This document shows, piece by piece, positions 35,969 through 44,587 of a stretch of DNA of 64,000 nt. Position 1 is the stretch's first letter; each line of letters begins with the position of its first letter. The notes under the pieces were generated by a model. That model was not told the origin of the DNA. It saw only the letters and a program-made list of their open reading frames with translations, and made no database searches. Position numbers and translations under genes: made by a program. This stretch comes from Paraflavitalea devenefica (GTDB taxonomy: Bacteria > Bacteroidota > Bacteroidia > Chitinophagales > Chitinophagaceae), in contig NZ_JAARML010000002.1 in assembly GCF_011759375.1 (NCBI RefSeq), positions 682,001 to 746,000 on the forward strand, read 5' to 3'.

Positions 35969-36338
35969 TGGAGTCGAGGGGACTCGAACCCCTGTCCAAA
36001 CATATCCTTCAAAAGCTTTCTACATGCTTATTTGATTATTATTTGTCGGGAACAGGCAGGAAATCAACAAACCAACCTGGTCCTTAGCTGAATGGTCTTA
36101 AGCTACCGGCACAGCCTTCGGCAGCAGCAATCTGTGTTTGTTTTGAGTCGGCGGCGGGGCATGGTAACAGACCAACCGGCCCGGCGGCCCTAATGACTAT
36201 CTAATCACTGATTAGGCAGCCATGGCATACTGTGTATTGCCATTTGAGTTTTGAATATTCAGATTTACGTGCTAATTATCCAACGCACGACATGCTTATA
36301 CTTTCAAAGATCTACGCTGTCAAAACCAATACGACCCC
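35969..36338 (-). ncRNA. ssrA: Transfer-messenger RNA (tmRNA)
   Basis: About 370 nt. The 5' end GGGGTCG (36338 downward) pairs with CGACTCC near the 3' end (35976-35970), forming the acceptor stem with one G-U pair; the TpsiC arm (GGGGTTCGAGTCCCC) is at 35978-35992. CCA is not encoded. The tag frame at 36241-36212 reads GNTQYAMAA then TAA, so the full tag is probably (A)GNTQYAMAA, close to other Bacteroidota tags that end YAMAA or YALAA. A hairpin (AATCAGTGATT) follows the tag stop. It rescues stalled ribosomes. Confidence 0.95.
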
Positions 36339-36430
36339 AAATAATTGTCGGTGCTGTTTTCTGTAACCGGTTGATTATCAGTAATGCTCTTCGCATAACC
36401 TGCTTTCCCCGGCCAACAGACCTAAGCGTG

Positions 36431-36464
36431 CAAAAATAATACAATTCTGTCAATTTCAGACAAA
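36431..36464 (-). promoter_or_regulatory. Promoter for ssrA
   Basis: On the minus strand TTTG (36464-36461), 22 bases, then TATTTTTG (36438-36431), a full match to the Bacteroidota -7 element. It would start an RNA about 85 bases before the mature tmRNA 5' end, consistent with RNase P trimming. Confidence 0.5.
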
Positions 36465-36484
36465 ATAACAGGCGGTTCACCCAC

Positions 36485-36994
36485 TCATTCCTGTAGCACA
36501 ATAGCCGGTAGCGCCAATGCTATCGAATCATACCAATGGCCCTCATAACTTTTAATCAGACGCTCCACACTGGCGCAAGTATGCAGCCCAGCCTCGTACG
36601 GTTGGGTACTTGTGCCCGTAAGATATCTTCCCACCTCGTTGCCTTGTTGCCTCAATGCCTCGTTGCCTTTTTCTGCCACCCGCACCACCTCCACAATCCT
36701 CAAAGCGCCACCCTTTACCAGAACCTCTTTTTCGTCCACCACCTTATAAAACTCAATACCCAATGCCTGCACCAGCACCTCACCCGCCTCAACATCCACC
36801 TGGTGCTCCAGGCAAATGGCTGCTGGCGTTTTCTTGTGCAGCGGCAATAATTCACTCGTCTTGATATCACTGCGCTTACCATGGTAACGGGGACAAAGAA
36901 AATTAAGAGCCACGCCACCCGATACAATGCGAAAATGGGTAGCCGCCGCAGGAAAGTTTTTTCGCTTCCTGGCAATAAAACAAGGTAATTCCAC
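36485..36994 (-). pseudogene. N-terminally truncated relative of the gene at 9501-10250
   Basis: The frame starts with GTG (MELPCFIARKRKNFPAAATH) and aligns with the intact 249-residue relative from about its residue 148 to its end: IKTSELLPLHKKTPAAICL against IEASRLMPLGKKTPGVIHL, ALGIEFYKVV against AMGIEFYKMV. The first 147 residues are missing. After the shared end the frame runs on for about 60 unrelated residues, through a TTGCCT repeat (giving ALRQQGNEVG) to a stop at 36485. It is therefore a likely relic, though a shortened product cannot be ruled out. The upstream leader is still present. Confidence 0.7.
36631..36672. repeat. TTGCCT-rich intergenic repeat
   Basis: Reads CCACCTCGTTGCCTTGTTGC, then CTCAATGCCTCGTTGCC. 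Same family as 16825-16879; here it has been read into the tail of the truncated frame 36485-36994. Confidence 0.55.
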
Positions 36995-37196
36995 TTTGAT
37001 TATCCAAACTTACAATGTCGCATATCCCATTTCCAAATCACCCTGTCCGGAAATGGTCAAAATGACCGAAATGTCCGAATTGTCAGGGCAAAAAAAGACG
37101 TGATCCGTCGGAAAGGCTCATCCGGGGCTCCGCCGCAGGTCCGGCAAGGATGCGGTAAAGGTCCTCCCACCTGGTCGTAAGCCAGAGACAAGCCAG

Positions 37197-37332
37197 TAGT
37201 AAGATAATAGCAAGACAATAGTAAGAGAACAAGCCTCAAATGCAGGCGGGACGCGGAAATGCGTGTGGAGACAGTCCAGCAGTAGTTGACTGGTAGAGGG
37301 TAAAAAAGCAATATAAACCACTGTAATTCATA
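37197..37332 (-). repeat. Conserved leader, second copy (see 10652-10791)
   Basis: Contains AAGACAATAGTAAGAGAACA, then AGCCTCAAATGCAGGCGGGA, then AGCAATATAAACCACTGTAA and ATTCATAT, in the same order as at 10652-10791. The bases between this block and the truncated gene (37043-37196) include a low-homology stretch not found at the first locus. Together these explain the 36995-37383 gap, in which no gene was seen. Confidence 0.6.
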
Positions 37333-37383
37333 TCAATGGAAGATACAAAAAATACCTGTAAAAAGAATACTAAGATTCCAATC

Positions 37384-37971
37384 TCAGCTAACACGCTCCA
37401 GGGCTTTGTTCAACAATAGCTTACCCGTCTCACTATAGGTGAGTGAGGAGGCCATCTGCCTTCCGGGTGCACTCATTTTAGCCCATGTTTTTTGCAGGAT
37501 GCGGATCATTGTTTCTGCCGGGTGCTTTTTTATAAAATCATCGTACTGAAATTCCAGGAATACCAGGCAAAGGGCATTCTCCATCGTTTGAACTTCAGTA
37601 TCTGTTTTAAGCTGCTTTTTCAATACAATTTGATTGACCCGGGCAATGATGTCCATTTCATATCCCAGCGACTGTAAGATCTCTGTGGCCTTTTGTGCGT
37701 GGAATTTTGAGAGGTCATTTCTCCATGTCAGGTAGCCCACCCGGCCTTCAGGGTAAGTCTTTCTGGCAATTTCCCATCGTCCAATATGCTGGCACCTGGA
37801 AGCGAGTAAAAGCGGTTCACTGGCTGCTGCGTCAAGTCTTTTTACCCACTCATGCAACTTAATGGCGTAAAAGTATTCGGATGGATACTGCTGTCCATTC
37901 CATATTACCACCGAAGGGTCCTGTTGGTTATAGGCATCAAAAAGATGAAAAGCCTGCTCCATTTTTGTCAT
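37384..37971 (-). CDS. DUF4202 family protein
   Basis: A 195-residue protein with the conserved DUF4202 blocks: YPSEYFYAIKLHEWVKRL, LLLASRCQHIGRWEIARKTY, GRVGYLTWRNDLSKFHAQKA and QTMENALCLVFLEFQYDDF. Conserved His and Glu/Asp residues in QHIGRWE and LEF suggest a metal-dependent HD-like fold, but the function is unknown (family knowledge). Cytoplasmic. Its promoter is unusually clear (37999-38030). Confidence 0.88.
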   Translation of the reverse strand: MTKMEQAFHLFDAYNQQDPSVVIWNGQQYPSEYFYAIKLHEWVKRLDAAASEPLLLASRCQHIGRWEIARKTYPEGRVGYLTWRNDLSKFHAQKATEILQSLGYEMDIIARVNQIVLKKQLKTDTEVQTMENALCLVFLEFQYDDFIKKHPAETMIRILQKTWAKMSAPGRQMASSLTYSETGKLLLNKALERVS

Positions 37972-37998
37972 AAGACCGGCAATTTATAATATCATGCT

Positions 37999-38030
37999 CA
38001 AAGTTATTCAAAGCAGGTCATGATGACAAA
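37999..38030 (-). promoter_or_regulatory. Bacteroidota promoter for the DUF4202 gene
   Basis: Minus strand: TTTG at 38030-38027, 20 bases, then TAACTTTG at 38006-37999. Both elements match the consensus. Transcription would start about 20 bases before the start codon at 37971. Confidence 0.7.
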
Positions 38031-38038
38031 GAATTTGG

Positions 38039-38782
38039 TTATAAGCCCCAATCACTATTTACAAACGGCAGCTTACGCTTTACTTCACTGACCTTCGCGT
38101 TAAAATTCGCGTACCCTTGCTCTGACTTTTTCATGCTGCTTACCTTAGTATAGCATTCAGTGTATCTTTCCTGCACGAGCATACTGTTATTTCCGAAATT
38201 TTTCCAGAGCACCTGATAATAAACTGCCGCATTGATCCAATTCCCTTTCGTATAGAACTTTTCGGCCAGCTCTGAAGTTTGATTGTACGAACAACCAATA
38301 ATATTATTTTTCAGCACCGTATCGTCCGGAAAGAGCTCCAATGCCTTTTTATAATGCTCAATCGCCTTTTCCCAGGACTTACCTTTGGCTTGCTCCACAC
38401 CTTCATCCCACTGTTTATATCCTTTGGCATCCTTTAACGCTTTTTTATACGCTGGATTCTTCTCATCATAGATCGTTGCCCGGTTAAAAAATTTGATAGC
38501 GCTGTTCCAATCCCTTTTTTTCCATGCCTCAACACCTTTATTGTAGTCTTTTCTTGCCTTATCCTCATAGGCTTCTGTGATGGTTTCACTTGAAGTGGGG
38601 GCAGGCGTGGAACTGGTATTGCCCGAGCTCCATGAGTCATTGCTATTACTGCCTCCGCCGCCCTTGCCACTGATGCTGGGTTTACTAAAATTATAAGGTG
38701 TTCCGAAAAGATTTCCGGAAAGCTGGGCTTGAAGCAGTTTAAAAGAAAGTAAGGTGAACAGGAATGCGAATAACTTTTTCAT
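38039..38782 (-). CDS. Secreted TPR-repeat protein
   Basis: A 247-residue protein starting MKKLFAFLFTLLSFKLLQAQ (signal peptide); a longer in-frame start adds MLV. After a Gly/Ser/Asn-rich linker come two to three tetratricopeptide units: KDYNKGVEAWKKRDWNSAIKFF, GVEQAKGKSWEKAIEHYKKA and AEKFYTKGNWINAAVYYQV. TPRs bind protein partners. It begins 12 bases after an outer-membrane protein gene, so the two likely act together in the envelope. Partner unknown. Confidence 0.8.
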   Translation of the reverse strand: MKKLFAFLFTLLSFKLLQAQLSGNLFGTPYNFSKPSISGKGGGGSNSNDSWSSGNTSSTPAPTSSETITEAYEDKARKDYNKGVEAWKKRDWNSAIKFFNRATIYDEKNPAYKKALKDAKGYKQWDEGVEQAKGKSWEKAIEHYKKALELFPDDTVLKNNIIGCSYNQTSELAEKFYTKGNWINAAVYYQVLWKNFGNNSMLVQERYTECYTKVSSMKKSEQGYANFNAKVSEVKRKLPFVNSDWGL

Positions 38783-38794
38783 AACAAGCATTTT

Positions 38795-39457
38795 TTATTT
38801 TGATTTGATCCTTGGACCGATCAACAATGCAGCCCCAAGGGAATAGGGCTGCCTGAGCGTAAAGTTTGCAAGCTCAAAACCATTCAATGTATAGGTTTGC
38901 GGTTTATAATTCAGCTTCACCGAAAGTCCGGTGGTATTCCGGAAGGATGAAAAACAAATGCCCGCAAATAGGGCGGAGCTGAATTGCAGCGGCGACCATT
39001 TCTGCGTGGTCCCATTCATGTATGCTTCTGTTTGCTTCCAATAAAAATCGTAGCCACCGATCATTCCCCCGGCCGTAAAACGGATGGCCCCCTGCTTACC
39101 CAGCCGCAACGTGGGTAGAAGCGGGTAATAACGCAAAACCGCATACATCTCCCATAATGACACTGCCTTTTTGGGAACGGTAGTTAGCTGTGTTTTTTCC
39201 AGGTTAACGGAGGAATAATCTACCTGGAAACCGATAGCCATCCGCTTGCCTCCATTATGAATATTGAATAAAAACCCATAAGCCGGGCTTTTTTGTAGTT
39301 CACCGCCGGTATATTGAATTTTTTGCTCCTGCCTGATATCAACCCCCAATTCCGTAAACCATATCCTTCCCTGGGCGTAAACAGGGCTGATAAAGCCAAT
39401 CGCAAAAAGAGAGATCATTGCTGCAGTAAAAAGCAGTTTATAGTTCAGGTGAATCAT
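38795..39457 (-). CDS. Outer membrane beta-barrel protein, unknown
   Basis: A 220-residue protein with signal peptide (MIHLNYKLLFTAAMISLFAI to VYAQ) and alternating hydrophobic strands (AIGFQVDYSS, YAVLRYYPLL, AIRFTAGGMIGGYDF, SLGAALLIGP) typical of a small eight-stranded barrel. An in-frame ATG six codons earlier is possible. It is first in a two-gene unit with the TPR gene. No specific family recognised. Confidence 0.65.
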   Translation of the reverse strand: MIHLNYKLLFTAAMISLFAIGFISPVYAQGRIWFTELGVDIRQEQKIQYTGGELQKSPAYGFLFNIHNGGKRMAIGFQVDYSSVNLEKTQLTTVPKKAVSLWEMYAVLRYYPLLPTLRLGKQGAIRFTAGGMIGGYDFYWKQTEAYMNGTTQKWSPLQFSSALFAGICFSSFRNTTGLSVKLNYKPQTYTLNGFELANFTLRQPYSLGAALLIGPRIKSK

Positions 39458-39660
39458 AAGTATTGAATTCAACACCCTGGTTTAATTTAATAAGATCCGA
39501 AACTGAAAAAGGAGGTCAGGCGCTACATCAGGCCGCTTGCAGGAGACAGGCTTAAAAAAAGATAAAGGTTGTTTAAGATCAAGGGAGCTGAGCCTTTAAT
39601 CAGATAAAGATAAAAAAAATATAACACAAAAAGAAATTACCGGAACTGCTATACGGATCC

Positions 39661-42363
39661 TTAAAAAGAAAAGGACGCTTTCAGCAAAATAAAGCGGGGG
39701 CGCAATTCGTATGCGCTTTTAAAAATACTGTTCTCGGAAACAGCGAGTACATTATAATACTTCAGGTTGGTGATATTAAAGGCCGTTAACTCTAATTCTA
39801 TATTGGGTTTGGCCAACCGGTACCGCGCTGTTACATCTGAAAAGAAGAAATTCTTCTGGCTGTTATACGACTGACTGGTAGAAGTATGCTCTGCTGTCAA
39901 TTTCATGGATAAGCGATCAGCCGGGAAAAAATCAACTTCAGCAAGCTGTTTGAATTGACCAATGCCCTGGTTGGAAATTAATTGGTTGCGTTGCTTTGTA
40001 TAAGAATAAAGATAAGAGCCTTCATAATTGAAGGTGATGAATTTTATCCTGGTTATTCTTATAGCTCCTTTAATAAAATGAACATTTTCCTTTAATCTTA
40101 GTAAAACATTATTCTGGATCTGGTTGGTCGAATTCAATTGATAATTATACTTTAGGTTGATGGTGCTTTTAAGTGGGAACAGGTACTTGCTGACAGCACC
40201 AGCTATCAACACCGAGCTATAATTATTTTTGACCGGCAAAGCAATCCGTTTGGTGATATTATCCTGGATCTCTGACGAGAAAATTACATTTTTTGTTCCG
40301 CTGGTATACGACGCAGAGAAATTGGCAAAGAATATCTTGATGGCTTTCTTATAAATGAACCCTGCACCTACTGTATGATTATTGATTTCCTGTATAGGAG
40401 CATCGTTGAAAGTAAAGCTCCGGTAATTCTGCAATATATTTCCCCGGTAAACATCATCCATTGTCCCTAACCGGTTATTATACGAATAACTGGAATAAAC
40501 GCTGCTCTCTTTCCCTACTTTATATTGCCAGCGCAGTGCTGGTTCGATGAAAAAACGGCTGGTCGAATTTTTATACTGATGGGTGGAATCTTTCGCATGA
40601 ATGCTCACGATGCTGGCAGGGGCAGAAAAATTTACTTCTGTTCTTTGGTGTACATATCGTAACTGTGGTTCCGCATACAGTTTTGTTTTTCTCCATTGCA
40701 GGTTATTGATGAAATCAGGATTGGTGATAGGGAAATAACTCCCCGACTTATTGGTTTCAAAAAAGGACCTGAAAGTTTGGTCCTGCAATAGGAAACCTGT
40801 CTTGGCTGTCAAAATAGTCTTGCCGATCCTTTGCCTTGCTGCAATGAAATTATTGGTAAACAAAAGAGGGGCTTTAACAACGTGCCGCAGTGATTCGTAA
40901 CCGCCGCCGGTGGAAAACAGGTCTTCGTACAGGCCTGGTCTGATAGAAAGATATTGAGGTTCGTTGGTATAAGTAATATATGAGTTGATCTCTATTATCT
41001 TTCTGTTCTTAAAGGCATACAGGGCTTTCAGGGTGTTGGAAAAAGATTGCTGATCATTGGTTAAGGCTTGCTGAATACCATTTCCATTCACCATGGTCTT
41101 ACCTCCGCCATCGTGGTACTCAAAGCGAAGGCTTGTATTATTGGTTAAAAAATACCTGTTCTTATTGATCGTCAGGTTGATCTCCGGGTTAAATGTTTTC
41201 GAACGGTCTGTATAGGATTGGATCTCTTCATACGAGACAGTATCTCCCAAAAGAAAAATATCGGTCGTTTGCCGGTAATTCCGTTGCTGCTTGTCTATCA
41301 GCATAGAGCCATTGAACCTTAGCTGAACATCGTTATTTAATTTAAACAGGTGGTTCAGGTTTAGAAAATTGCTATTGTTGAATAAGTAACGTTGTTTGCT
41401 GATATCAGGTGGACTGGCTACACTTTCGCTCAGGAAAGTGGTCTTGCTGTTATTCTCGTATTGAAGCAGGAATTCTGATAAATTAAGCGATGTTACTTGT
41501 TCAGACGGATCAATGCCAATATTATTCTTTTTAAATACATTGATGCTTTTATACGTGTTTTTGAAGAGGAGGGAGGTGAACGTCATATCATACACATCCC
41601 TATACCCACCCCCAACCTGCACGTTATTGATCGGCTTAATCTTCGCTTTGTCCTTCAGCGTAATATTGATGGCGGTGCCGCCCGACTGAATATTGCTTAA
41701 TACTTTAACCGGTTGGTTGTTTTCAAGCACCTGTATCTTATCTACCAGGTCCGAGGGAATATTCCTGGTGGCTGTGTTGTATTTGTCTGCAAGGAGATCA
41801 TCTCCCTCAATAAAAAAATTATTGATGTACCTGCCGTTGTATTTGATCTTCCCGTTTTTATCTACTTCTATGCCGGGTATCTTTTGCAGTACATCCGCTA
41901 TCATCCTGTCGTTTTTGCCGGCAAAATCTGCTACCCGGAAATTAAGGGTGTCTCCTTTTTGTGTTACAATGGGACCTTTATTCTTCACCACTACCTCATT
42001 AAGTAACTTGGGATCTATTGTCAGCACGAAGTCGTACGATAAGACGCTGGGAAGAATATTTTTTTCAGCTTTCTGATAACCGATAGCCGTTACTTTAATA
42101 AATAATCCTGTAACCTCGCCCGTGTTTTCGACAGTCAGTACATACTTACCGGCCTGATCAGTTTTGGTGAAAAGGATCCCAGCTCCATTGCTTTTCTTTA
42201 CGATACTTACGCTAACGTCGGGTATAGGGTTTCCGGAGGTGTCACGTACCTTTCCTTCCAGCCGTACCTGTGCCGTAGTGCTGGTGTAAAAAAGCAGGCA
42301 TGCCATTGCCACCCGGATTATTGGCAGGAGGGTCCTTCTACTTCTATTTATCAGGTATTTCAA
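39661..42363 (-). CDS. TonB-dependent receptor-like outer membrane protein of the GLPGLI type
   Basis: A 900-residue outer-membrane protein. Signal peptide (to STTAQ), a carboxypeptidase-like domain (VRLEGKVRDTSGNPIPDVSV), then a plug-like region (GDTLNFRVADFAGKNDRMIADV, LQKIPGIEVDKNGKIKYNG, NNFFIEGDDLLADKYN) and a large barrel ending LLKASFSF. The wording KGDTLNF and KIPGIEV is typical of receptors that sit beside GLPGLI genes. The start overlaps the end of the GLPGLI gene by 20 bases, so they are coupled. Ligand unknown. Confidence 0.88.
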   Translation of the reverse strand: MKYLINRSRRTLLPIIRVAMACLLFYTSTTAQVRLEGKVRDTSGNPIPDVSVSIVKKSNGAGILFTKTDQAGKYVLTVENTGEVTGLFIKVTAIGYQKAEKNILPSVLSYDFVLTIDPKLLNEVVVKNKGPIVTQKGDTLNFRVADFAGKNDRMIADVLQKIPGIEVDKNGKIKYNGRYINNFFIEGDDLLADKYNTATRNIPSDLVDKIQVLENNQPVKVLSNIQSGGTAINITLKDKAKIKPINNVQVGGGYRDVYDMTFTSLLFKNTYKSINVFKKNNIGIDPSEQVTSLNLSEFLLQYENNSKTTFLSESVASPPDISKQRYLFNNSNFLNLNHLFKLNNDVQLRFNGSMLIDKQQRNYRQTTDIFLLGDTVSYEEIQSYTDRSKTFNPEINLTINKNRYFLTNNTSLRFEYHDGGGKTMVNGNGIQQALTNDQQSFSNTLKALYAFKNRKIIEINSYITYTNEPQYLSIRPGLYEDLFSTGGGYESLRHVVKAPLLFTNNFIAARQRIGKTILTAKTGFLLQDQTFRSFFETNKSGSYFPITNPDFINNLQWRKTKLYAEPQLRYVHQRTEVNFSAPASIVSIHAKDSTHQYKNSTSRFFIEPALRWQYKVGKESSVYSSYSYNNRLGTMDDVYRGNILQNYRSFTFNDAPIQEINNHTVGAGFIYKKAIKIFFANFSASYTSGTKNVIFSSEIQDNITKRIALPVKNNYSSVLIAGAVSKYLFPLKSTINLKYNYQLNSTNQIQNNVLLRLKENVHFIKGAIRITRIKFITFNYEGSYLYSYTKQRNQLISNQGIGQFKQLAEVDFFPADRLSMKLTAEHTSTSQSYNSQKNFFFSDVTARYRLAKPNIELELTAFNITNLKYYNVLAVSENSIFKSAYELRPRFILLKASFSF

Positions 42364-43144
42364 GCGGATTATTGATAACTGCTCTGGTTACTGTTTGACT
42401 GGAGGTGACTTTTAATTCAACCCCTGTTTCTGCAGAAAATGCATTTGGATCATTTTTATAGGCCTCGATCATTTCATTCAGGCTCTTGTTGGTGGTCTTC
42501 ATCATATTGGAGGGAAAGTTCAATGCCGTATTGCCCGAACCATTTAATTCAATGCCGCTAAATACAAATGAGATCCGGTTCTTTTCATCAGTAGCCTCCA
42601 GTATTAAACCCGGTAAGCCATTCAACTTCCAGGGGCCATAAGCGAAAGGGAAATCTATACAGAACCAGGCAAACCAGGTACGGCCCCCGATCTTACCAGT
42701 TGCTTTTTGACAATTATTGCCATTGATTACCCTGGTTTCGTCAAGGATCTTCCAATCAATTTTCGATAAGGCTTCCATTACCACATAATTGTTGCCGAGA
42801 AATGGCCTGTATCTCCAAAATTGTTTCTTTTGAACATCGGTATAATACTCGTCCATGGTGGTTGCTCTTACCCGGCCAATATTGAGCTTATTTACTCCCG
42901 CTGCCAATGCTTTTTCCATTTCGATATTTCTGAGCGAATCATTGACCAGCTTGGTGTAACTTTTGTATAAACTGATGTCTTTGTTAAAAAACAACACCAT
43001 GTCTTCCTTGTATGACCTGGTGGGCATGGTGGTATCCCTTACATGACTAAACTTATAAATAATTCTCCCTGCTATGGCCTGGTTGGTTTGTGCCGGAAGA
43101 GTGATGGATAGTAATAGTAAATAAATAAAAAAGAGCTTTTTCAT
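42344..43144 (-). CDS. GLPGLI family protein
   Basis: A 266-residue exported protein starting MKKLFFIYLLLLSITLPAQ (signal peptide). The family's name motif is present in PWKLNGLPGLILEA, and WKILDETRVINGNNCQKATG shows the usual N-G-x-x-C-x-K-A block. The function of the family is unknown. It is often paired with a TonB-receptor-like gene, as here. The frame stays open 32 codons further upstream, but that part has no signal peptide. Confidence 0.9.
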   Translation of the reverse strand: MKKLFFIYLLLLSITLPAQTNQAIAGRIIYKFSHVRDTTMPTRSYKEDMVLFFNKDISLYKSYTKLVNDSLRNIEMEKALAAGVNKLNIGRVRATTMDEYYTDVQKKQFWRYRPFLGNNYVVMEALSKIDWKILDETRVINGNNCQKATGKIGGRTWFAWFCIDFPFAYGPWKLNGLPGLILEATDEKNRISFVFSGIELNGSGNTALNFPSNMMKTTNKSLNEMIEAYKNDPNAFSAETGVELKVTSSQTVTRAVINNPLEIPDK

Positions 43145-43282
43145 ACAATTAACTTTTGGATGAACGCTACTTTTCGTGGCGTGTGAAGGTAAACTGTCTT
43201 GTGGTGGTAAGTGCTGTTTGCTGAGGACAGCTATTATCAAGAGACTTTTACGCCTACATCGTATTGTCTTAATTATAAAATA

Positions 43283-43567
43283 TTAGTCTTGATAACAGCC
43301 ACCTCCGGTGGAGTGTTCGTTCAACCAGTTATTAATGCCATTCAAAAGCGCCTGATCGGTACATGAGCCGCAGCTTGCTGTGATTGTCCACTCTGTACCA
43401 CATTCATCAGTGAATGTAAGTGTCATTTGTTTTTTAAGTACATCCGGTTTTACTTCTGAGGTTTTGACAACCGTGAATTCTTGTTTGCCTGTTTCAGGCT
43501 TAGTGTCGATTGCGAATGAGTAGGTTGCACATAGAAATGCAACTACCAGGAGGGTGATCTTTTTCAT
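43283..43567 (-). CDS. 94-residue secreted peptide with a Cys cluster
   Basis: Signal peptide MKKITLLVVAFLCATYSFA, then a mature part of about 75 residues. The C-terminal half has four cysteines: DECGTEW, ASCGSCTDQ, and a last one in GGGCYQD four residues from the end. I do not recognise the family. It is the first gene before the GLPGLI and receptor genes (138 bases to the GLPGLI start), same strand. It could be the ligand or substrate exported with that pair, or a periplasmic redox or metal peptide (inference). Confidence 0.6.
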   Translation of the reverse strand: MKKITLLVVAFLCATYSFAIDTKPETGKQEFTVVKTSEVKPDVLKKQMTLTFTDECGTEWTITASCGSCTDQALLNGINNWLNEHSTGGGCYQD

Positions 43568-43620
43568 AATAGTGATGAAGGTTTTGTTGATGAAAAACGG
43601 TGCAGACGTAAAAGTCTAAT

Positions 43621-43628
43621 CAAATGTA
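43621..43628 (-). promoter_or_regulatory. Bacteroidota -7 box (TACATTTG) before the Cys-cluster peptide gene
   Basis: Full match to TAnnTTTG about 54 bases before the start codon at 43567. No good -33 TTTG was seen at the right distance, so confidence is modest. Confidence 0.45.
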
Positions 43629-43855
43629 ATAATCCGGAACTACAGGTAGTTGTTAAAAGTAACCATGGCGGTAAACCGAAGCTAATTATACCCAAACACC
43701 CGCAGTCGCTATGTTGGCTGCAACATTTCACCAGCATGAAAATACAGCTAAATGCAATCCGGTGGGAAGGGTTGGTGTGATTGTTTGATTGTTGGTTGAT
43801 AATGAATTTGTTATGGCCTGTTTATAAATGGTATATTTTACGGGGCATAATATGA

Positions 43856-44518
43856 ATGGTTTTAAAGGATAATATTTGGACCGGGGATATTATTTTTGAT
43901 GGATTTACTAACCAGCCCATTCAATACCACATGAAAATTGCGAAGTCCAAACACAAGAACATCTTTTGTATAGAAGGCAACTGGACCAATGACCTGCGCG
44001 ACAGGCGGAGTATTAAAACGGCATTGGAGTTTTTGGAGCACAATTCCTACAGCAAGAAAAATGTATTGCATACCCATCGCCAATGCTCCTCCAAACAGGA
44101 GTTTGAAAATCTGCTCAAAGAATCTTCCTTAAAAAGATATAGCCAATACAGCATCCTGTACCTGGCCTTTCATGGCAATGCCGGCCGCCTGCATGTGGGC
44201 AAGCGCGTAACCATGCGCCTCGAGGAAATTGCCGAAATGCTGGAAGGTAAGGCCGCCAATAAGATCATCCACTTCGGAAGCTGTGAAACCATGTACGTCA
44301 TGCGGCGCGACCTCAACCGGTTCATGAAACAGACTGGGGCATTGGCCATCTCGGGTTATGAGAATACCATCGACTTCATGCCCAGTACCTTCCTCGATAT
44401 GCTCTACTTCCAGTTCTGCCAGCAATACCAGAAAATGTACCTGATTGAAAGGGATGTAAAACTCTATTACGGTAAACTGGTGCGGGAATTAGGCTTCAAA
44501 ATGATCTATGAGAAATAA
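43856..44518 (+). CDS. DUF6642-type protein with a caspase-like His/Cys pair
   Basis: A 220-residue cytoplasmic protein. KNIFCIEGNWTNDLRDRRSI opens the conserved part. The middle shows YSILYLAFHGNAGRL and then IIHFGSCETMYVM. A hydrophobic strand ending in HG followed some 40 residues later by a strand ending in G-S-C is the arrangement of clan CD cysteine peptidases (caspase, CHAT). DUF6642 membership is recalled; peptidase activity is inferred. It has no adjacent partner on its strand and ends in a hairpin shared with the convergent gene. In defence systems such proteins are usually linked to a sensor, which is absent here. Confidence 0.65.
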   Translation: MVLKDNIWTGDIIFDGFTNQPIQYHMKIAKSKHKNIFCIEGNWTNDLRDRRSIKTALEFLEHNSYSKKNVLHTHRQCSSKQEFENLLKESSLKRYSQYSILYLAFHGNAGRLHVGKRVTMRLEEIAEMLEGKAANKIIHFGSCETMYVMRRDLNRFMKQTGALAISGYENTIDFMPSTFLDMLYFQFCQQYQKMYLIERDVKLYYGKLVRELGFKMIYEK

Positions 44519-44528
44519 CAACAGAGAA

Positions 44529-44554
44529 AAGGCAGTTCGTAGCTGAACTGCCTT
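44529..44554. terminator. Hairpin between convergent DUF6642 and isocitrate-lyase-like genes
   Basis: AAGGCAGTTC / GAACTGCCTT, 10-bp perfect stem with loop GTAGCT. T runs are short, so it may be a weak bidirectional terminator. The stem is related to those at 15246 and 32717. Confidence 0.65.
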
Positions 44555-44587
44555 ACTTAAAAGAAAAACATGGCTATACTTGAATAA

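Noticed and set aside
35969..36010. tRNA gene suspected from the GGTTCGAGTCCCC arm
   Set aside because: No anticodon or D arm follows; the arm is the 3' part of tmRNA, whose 5' end pairs with it.
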